Origin: Neckera pumila
Lineage: Eukaryota > Streptophyta > Bryopsida > Hypnales > Neckeraceae
DNA: 64,000 nucleotides
Assembly (NCBI GenBank): GCA_963969595.1
Contig: OZ018410.1
Location: forward strand, 39,537,413-39,601,412
Direction: 5' to 3'
Shown here: positions 59,279 through 64,000 of the stretch, in pieces
Position numbering within the stretch: the first letter of the stretch is position 1
Layout of the letters: each line of letters starts with the position of its first letter
Program-made: the position numbers and the translations under genes
Notes under the pieces: model-generated
Databases searched by the model: none
The model's input: only the letters and a program-made list of their open reading frames with translations
What the model was told of the DNA's origin: nothing

Positions 59279-59902
59279 CAGTTTAAACATTCAACAACTC
59301 AAAAAAAATTTAAATATCCATTAAAATATTTATTTTTATAATGTAAGTGTTGCTCTACAAAAACTTTGTTCTCAAACTAAATGAAGTTAGACTTCCTAAG
59401 TCTTTAACAAACAGTTTTAAGCAGACTTTAATACTTTAGTATATAGAATTAGAATAAGTTGATTTATATCTTTATTTTCTTAATGTTTGGTCCTTTAGTT
59501 TTCTATTAGTTTTGTGTTTTCTATACATTGATGTCTTTAGTTTATATTGTACGTTATAAACATGATAGGAAGAAAAAAACCCAGTGAATAGAAGATTCTA
59601 AATACATATCTTTACACGTATTGGTAGAATAAGCTAATATTGCTAAAACATCTAGTAAGGATTCTATTAGCACTGAACAGGTATGTGATAATGGAAATTA
59701 TTGCATTATAAAGCGTAACATCAAGAATGGATTTTATTTCATTTTCAAAAGTATTATGAATGGATTCAGGAATATTTTTCCTCAATTGGAGTCTTTACCT
59801 TGTCGAGGGACTTGTTGCCCATGTACACATTCAAAGACATGTCTATATCATCCACTTTATGGAGGATTGCTATATAGCCAAGTGAAACGACCAAATTTTT
59901 TA

Positions 59903-60478
59903 TAGATTTTATGTGTATATATACATTCATTATAAGTATTACAAGATTGTGATATAGCCAATCAATTATCACTTTTTTGTAGTTTTTGTGTACAGATGTA
60001 TTTTGATTGTAGAAAGATATAAAGAATGCAATTTCAAAATAATTGACTTGATCTTTATTTTAAATAATCAAATTGGATTTTTATTTATTAGAATATGTCA
60101 TGCACATTCTCAAAGTAATCATGAAGTAGTCAATGCAAGGATTTTACATGTATATAAAAATCTTAAATAAAGATGAATGGAAGTTTGATTTAAGTGGCAT
60201 ATTAATTGCATATTGAATAAACACATGATATTATCTTCTAAGGATTTTAAGGGGATCCATACTAAATAATCAACATTTCACACTATATAAATATCTACCT
60301 TTGCTGTACATCAATGGTTATTGAAGTGTGTGGGAGCTATACATGACGTTTCAAATATCCACAGTTTTTCAACATAAGTCCCTTTAAATCTTTGGTCCCC
60401 TTAATGATTCCTATTCAGTGTAGAAGAGTTTTGCTTGTTCAATCAAAATGTGCTACTTAAATTCAAAGATAAACTTTT
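59903..60478. other. ~0.58-kb insertion specific to segmental copy 2
   Basis: Sequence between CCAAATTTTTTATAG and GATTAGCTTTGATTTTTTCA has no counterpart in copy 1 near 38600. No clear terminal repeats or coding content were found. It could equally be a deletion in copy 1. Confidence 0.5.
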
Positions 60479-62447
60479 GATTAGCTTTGATTTTTTCATT
60501 TAAGATCTAATTTACTCAGTTTATCAAATTAATGTGTGCAATTTAAATCCTATAGACCTATATGTTATAACTAATTATTCTACTGTAGATGAAATGTAAA
60601 TGAAGATTATTGCCAAGTCTTCTTTAACTATTTGAAAGTAATTTCATATAGTAACCTTGCACCTAGAGAGAAAAATTATAATTATTTGAATAAACTCAGC
60701 TATTTGTATAAAAAAATTGTTCCTACTTGAATTGAAAATTTAAACAACTATATAATCTTGAGCAAGAATTTGTATGTATTTTTAAATGTCATTCAAAAAT
60801 TAATGATATTAATAAATAACATCATTAATGATATTTGAATGTTATAATTGCACCAGTGATTAATATTTTAATGACATTAAAATTTTATTATACTAAAAAT
60901 GTTAATATCAAAGATGTCTTTAAAAGTTATTGTGAATTAAAAAGTTTATTACGCTTCAAATGTTTTTGTTGAATCAAAAGTTCAAAATACAACAAAATTG
61001 AAAGTGATTAAGTGCCTATGAGGTACCTATTGCTACCTACATCCTTGAAACTTAGATAGATAGATAGATACTTTTTTTTGAGTTGTAGAAATCTTGCCAT
61101 TATATGTTTGAAAAAACTTGCTTCCATTTTTTGTCTAATATTTCCAACTACAAACTTGCCTCCAATACAAAAAATAGTACCTAAAGAAGAAAGCTCTAAA
61201 ATATAGAAGTAAAGAAATTACACCTAATTATGACCTGTTTATAAAATTGACCCCTACAAATTTTTTGATACTTTGAAAATTCATAGTTTAATTATATATT
61301 GTTGAAAAACAACATTTTGAAAGTATCTAAAAATCAACTTTGACATCCCAAAAGACAAAAAGATCCAACACAAACTTCATATACCTCCATTTTTATATCT
61401 TCATTTCAAACACATATCTTCAATTTTTCAAGTATTCTTTTTTTTCCATCGCTACATGATCAACTTAGAACCTTGCACAAAAATCGTAAAGAATTAAGTG
61501 GCTAAGCTAGTCATATAGCCAAAGAATAGACATGCATTGCCTTTTCAACATATTTGGATGTAATTCATCCATTTCTTGTAGCAACCACAAAATGCTTTTG
61601 ATGTCATTTTCCTTATTCCTTCCTTTCATGATCCATCTACACAGTCACAGGAAAAATTGGGTGGATCCTTTAATTTGTATTTGCTCATCTAACAAGACCA
61701 AAAAATAAACAAAATTTCTCTCAAGAGTCCAAATTCTTGAAATTTTTGGAGCTTTTTTTTTAAAAAAGGGCTTAAAAGAAGAAACGCTAAAGTATGAGCG
61801 ACAAGGGATGAGTAATGAGCATTTTTTTGAAAGCTTACAAAAAATTTAAAAATTTTCACTATAAGATGCCAATGTCCACGGTTTAAAATAAAAAAAACTA
61901 GGTATAAATGTGTATAAAGAAAACGAAAAGGGATGAATGGATGTGGATGAATTTTTTTGTAGTTTCTTTGATGAATTATATATATTATTCACTGCATTGG
62001 ATGAAAATGGTTTTAAATGACACCTAAATGGGACTAGAAACTCATTTGTTTGGAATAAAGGTTAATGTCCAAAAACTTAGTTTTAGAATAGACAGACTTT
62101 TGAAAACTAGTGACCTCTATTCATATGCTTAGCATTATGAATCTATTTTAACCATTAGGGGAGATTGGAGGGCATTGGAGGGCCATTTAGGCCCGTTCTC
62201 TAATATGGCTAGATCTATGAATAAGCGATATGGGCTATCAGAATTTTTTTTTTCACAAAAAAAAAAAATCCTCTCTCCCAAATATCATTTTAGGCTAATT
62301 TTTTATTTTTTATTTTTTTATTTTTTATTTTTTTTGAAAATGATGTAGCATTCTCTTGACCACATCAGCCAGCAGCTTTCTTGCATTCTCACAGTCTGGG
62401 AACGCAGGATAACTCGCAGTCTCTTAGAGGCCTCAAATCTCTTCTAA

Positions 62448-62697
62448 CGCCTAAAGGACCAACCTGCTATTTTTAGCAATATAGAAATTTTGGACAGGTA
62501 TATATGACTAGAGATTTGCATATCTTAGACTGCAATTCTAGTAGAAGGAGGGACAAAAAATATCTTTCATATATACTAAATTTCAAGGCATTTGGAAATA
62601 TGAATAAAAAGTTATGGCCTAATATTTAGTTTGTTTCTAAACTTGGTCAGTTTGGACAAACAAAAAAAAATTCTTTTTTCAAAAATAAAAATTTGAA
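62448..62697 (+). mobile_element. TTAA-family element, copy I, cut by microsatellite
   Basis: CTAA (62444-62447) precedes CGCCTAAAGGACCAACCTGC. The following 240 bp match copies D and F (AGTTATGGCCTAATATTTAG near 62608). The match stops at AATTTGAAATAGATAG, where D reads TTTGAAACTGATTT. The element therefore ends inside the GATA array and its other half is missing. Confidence 0.75.
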
Positions 62698-63033
<336 letters not shown>

Positions 63034-63044
63034 GGCACTCTATG

Positions 63045-64000
63045 ATGACCTGTGTGGTGTCGAATGCTCCACCTAATGCTCTCTTGAGGCCAATGATGCG
63101 GAACAAGTCGTAATTGCTGTTGGGTCGTTGTCCGTCGATCACCATCTCTGTCTGCATTGTTAATTCGATCCGAATGCAAAACAGACAACTGAGGCAGATG
63201 TTATACGTCATGTCTGTCGAACGCTATAATAGATCCTGCAGCTATTGCAATTGAGTGCGGATAGTGTCCATCGTAGCAGGCATGTCATTGAGCATCTATC
63301 TAGATACGGTAGACAAGATGTCGTGACAGAGCCCTGATAGACCTTAACCTTTGATAAACGAGGGTTAAGGAGAGGCCTGCATTCCACAGCTCTGTAGTCC
63401 AGCTCATTGCACATCTTGTACATAGAACCCTCTCGAAATCTGCGCGCACGGTGCTGCTCATTGCTGAACTTCAAGAGTACCACTCCATCCGTAGGAAGTT
63501 GAACCCCATAATCGAAGAGGTTCCGCCCAATCGGAACCTTTGAGCCCATCTATTCACAATATCACCATATGAAACGATCTATGATGGGCTTGTCGTTTGG
63601 AATAGACCACTTTATACCAAAAAAAGGAACTTGACACAATCTGGCTCCCAAAGAATAAAGAGCCTCGGACATGGCCAAGATGGAAACATTGACCTGACTC
63701 CTCGACAACGTCAAGCTATTGGTAGCACATTTCAATGTCAAGGCAAAGTGAATGCGCAGGATATTTACCGCAAAGGCCTTAAAAGCCTCTCTATCCTCGT
63801 CAATGTTTCCAGCGCAAACGCTCACCACTATCGGATCGGAAATGACGTGGAGCCAATCCACAAACTCCAAAAGATATCTAACCAAAATCCTACGGTTTGC
63901 GGGACTAGCCATAATGCCAAACAATGCTGATAAATCCAACGTGAGCAACGTGAAGCAAGCTGTGTCTAGATCTAAAGTCTGCAAGTCATTCACCTCTGGA
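63045..64000 (-). pseudogene. Decayed unknown coding region, extends past window end
   Basis: The minus strand is open in one frame from the window end to 63208, except for two nearby stops (TGA at 63562-63564, TAG at 63550-63552). The translation has ordinary protein composition, for example SPANRRILVRYLLEFVDWLH, AFKAFAVNILRIHFAL, MGSKVPIGRNLFDYGVQLPT and YKMCNELDYRAVECRPLLNP. A further coherent stretch in another frame (TEMVIDGQRPNSNYDLFRII then GLKRALGGAFDTTQ) lies at about 63160-63050, so there is also a frameshift or intron. I do not recognise the family. A transposon, an integrated viral gene or a host gene are all possible. Confidence 0.45.

Larger units (their letters stand above)
57140..62148 (+). 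repeat. Segmental duplication, copy 2 (partner 35880-42155)
   Basis: Colinear with copy 1. It contains TTAA element B (57289-58213), which is absent from copy 1. It lacks C, E and the 1.9-kb block of copy 1, being joined across GATA repeats at about 61052-61070. It has about 0.58 kb extra at 59903-60478 and an expanded AAAGTATTA-type array at 59212-59278. Confidence 0.85.

Overview
The window reads as nuclear DNA of a land plant. It is mostly AT-rich, repeat-laden and intergenic, with a few intron-containing genes in short islands of higher GC. The plant assignment rests on a WSD1-type wax ester synthase/diacylglycerol acyltransferase gene, a cytosolic ribosomal protein eS28 gene with a telo-box in its promoter region, a small mitochondrial protein that looks like a plant complex I accessory subunit, an L-type lectin (LecRK-like) remnant, and a retroelement primer-binding site complementary to plant initiator-Met tRNA. 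I cannot fix the lineage. A non-seed plant is possible, but that is only an impression.

Layout. 1-5.0 kb: a decayed Tc1/mariner transposase, nested repeats and a complete 925-bp TTAA-flanked element. 5.0-9.4 kb: WSD1-like acyltransferase on the minus strand in about seven exons, with a MITE and tandem repeats in its first intron. 10.4-14.1 kb: a Harbinger-type MITE, a decayed TTAA element and a fold-back element. 14.4-18.8 kb: one unassigned ORF, an 80-bp minisatellite, an LTR/PBS fragment and a 0.25-kb tandem duplication. 19.1-20.6 kb: eS28. 22.5-25.1 kb: a hAT-superfamily (ZNF862/DUF4371-like) transposase gene on the minus strand with one frameshift. 27.8-29.5 kb: a tandemly duplicated repeat and a Cys-rich terminal exon. 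30.8-31.7 kb: lectin-domain pseudogene. 33-42 kb and 50-62 kb: paralogous segmental duplications carrying different TTAA-element insertions. 45.6-46.2 kb: complex I-like gene. 48-50 kb: AACCGG-rich element, tRNA-like sequence, a second Tc1/mariner relic and a CACTA MITE. 62.7-63.0 kb: a giant GATA microsatellite. 63.0-64.0 kb: a decayed unknown coding region running off the window end.

The genes are ordinary housekeeping or metabolic loci with no evident joint pathway. The most notable structure is a family of ~0.9-kb non-autonomous elements with termini like CCCCTAAAGGACC flanked by TTAA. Because the window also holds paralogous unoccupied sites, four insertion junctions can be read directly, and they show 4-bp TTAA-type target duplication. 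Coding calls were made by eye from translation and splice-site reading, and no database search was run.
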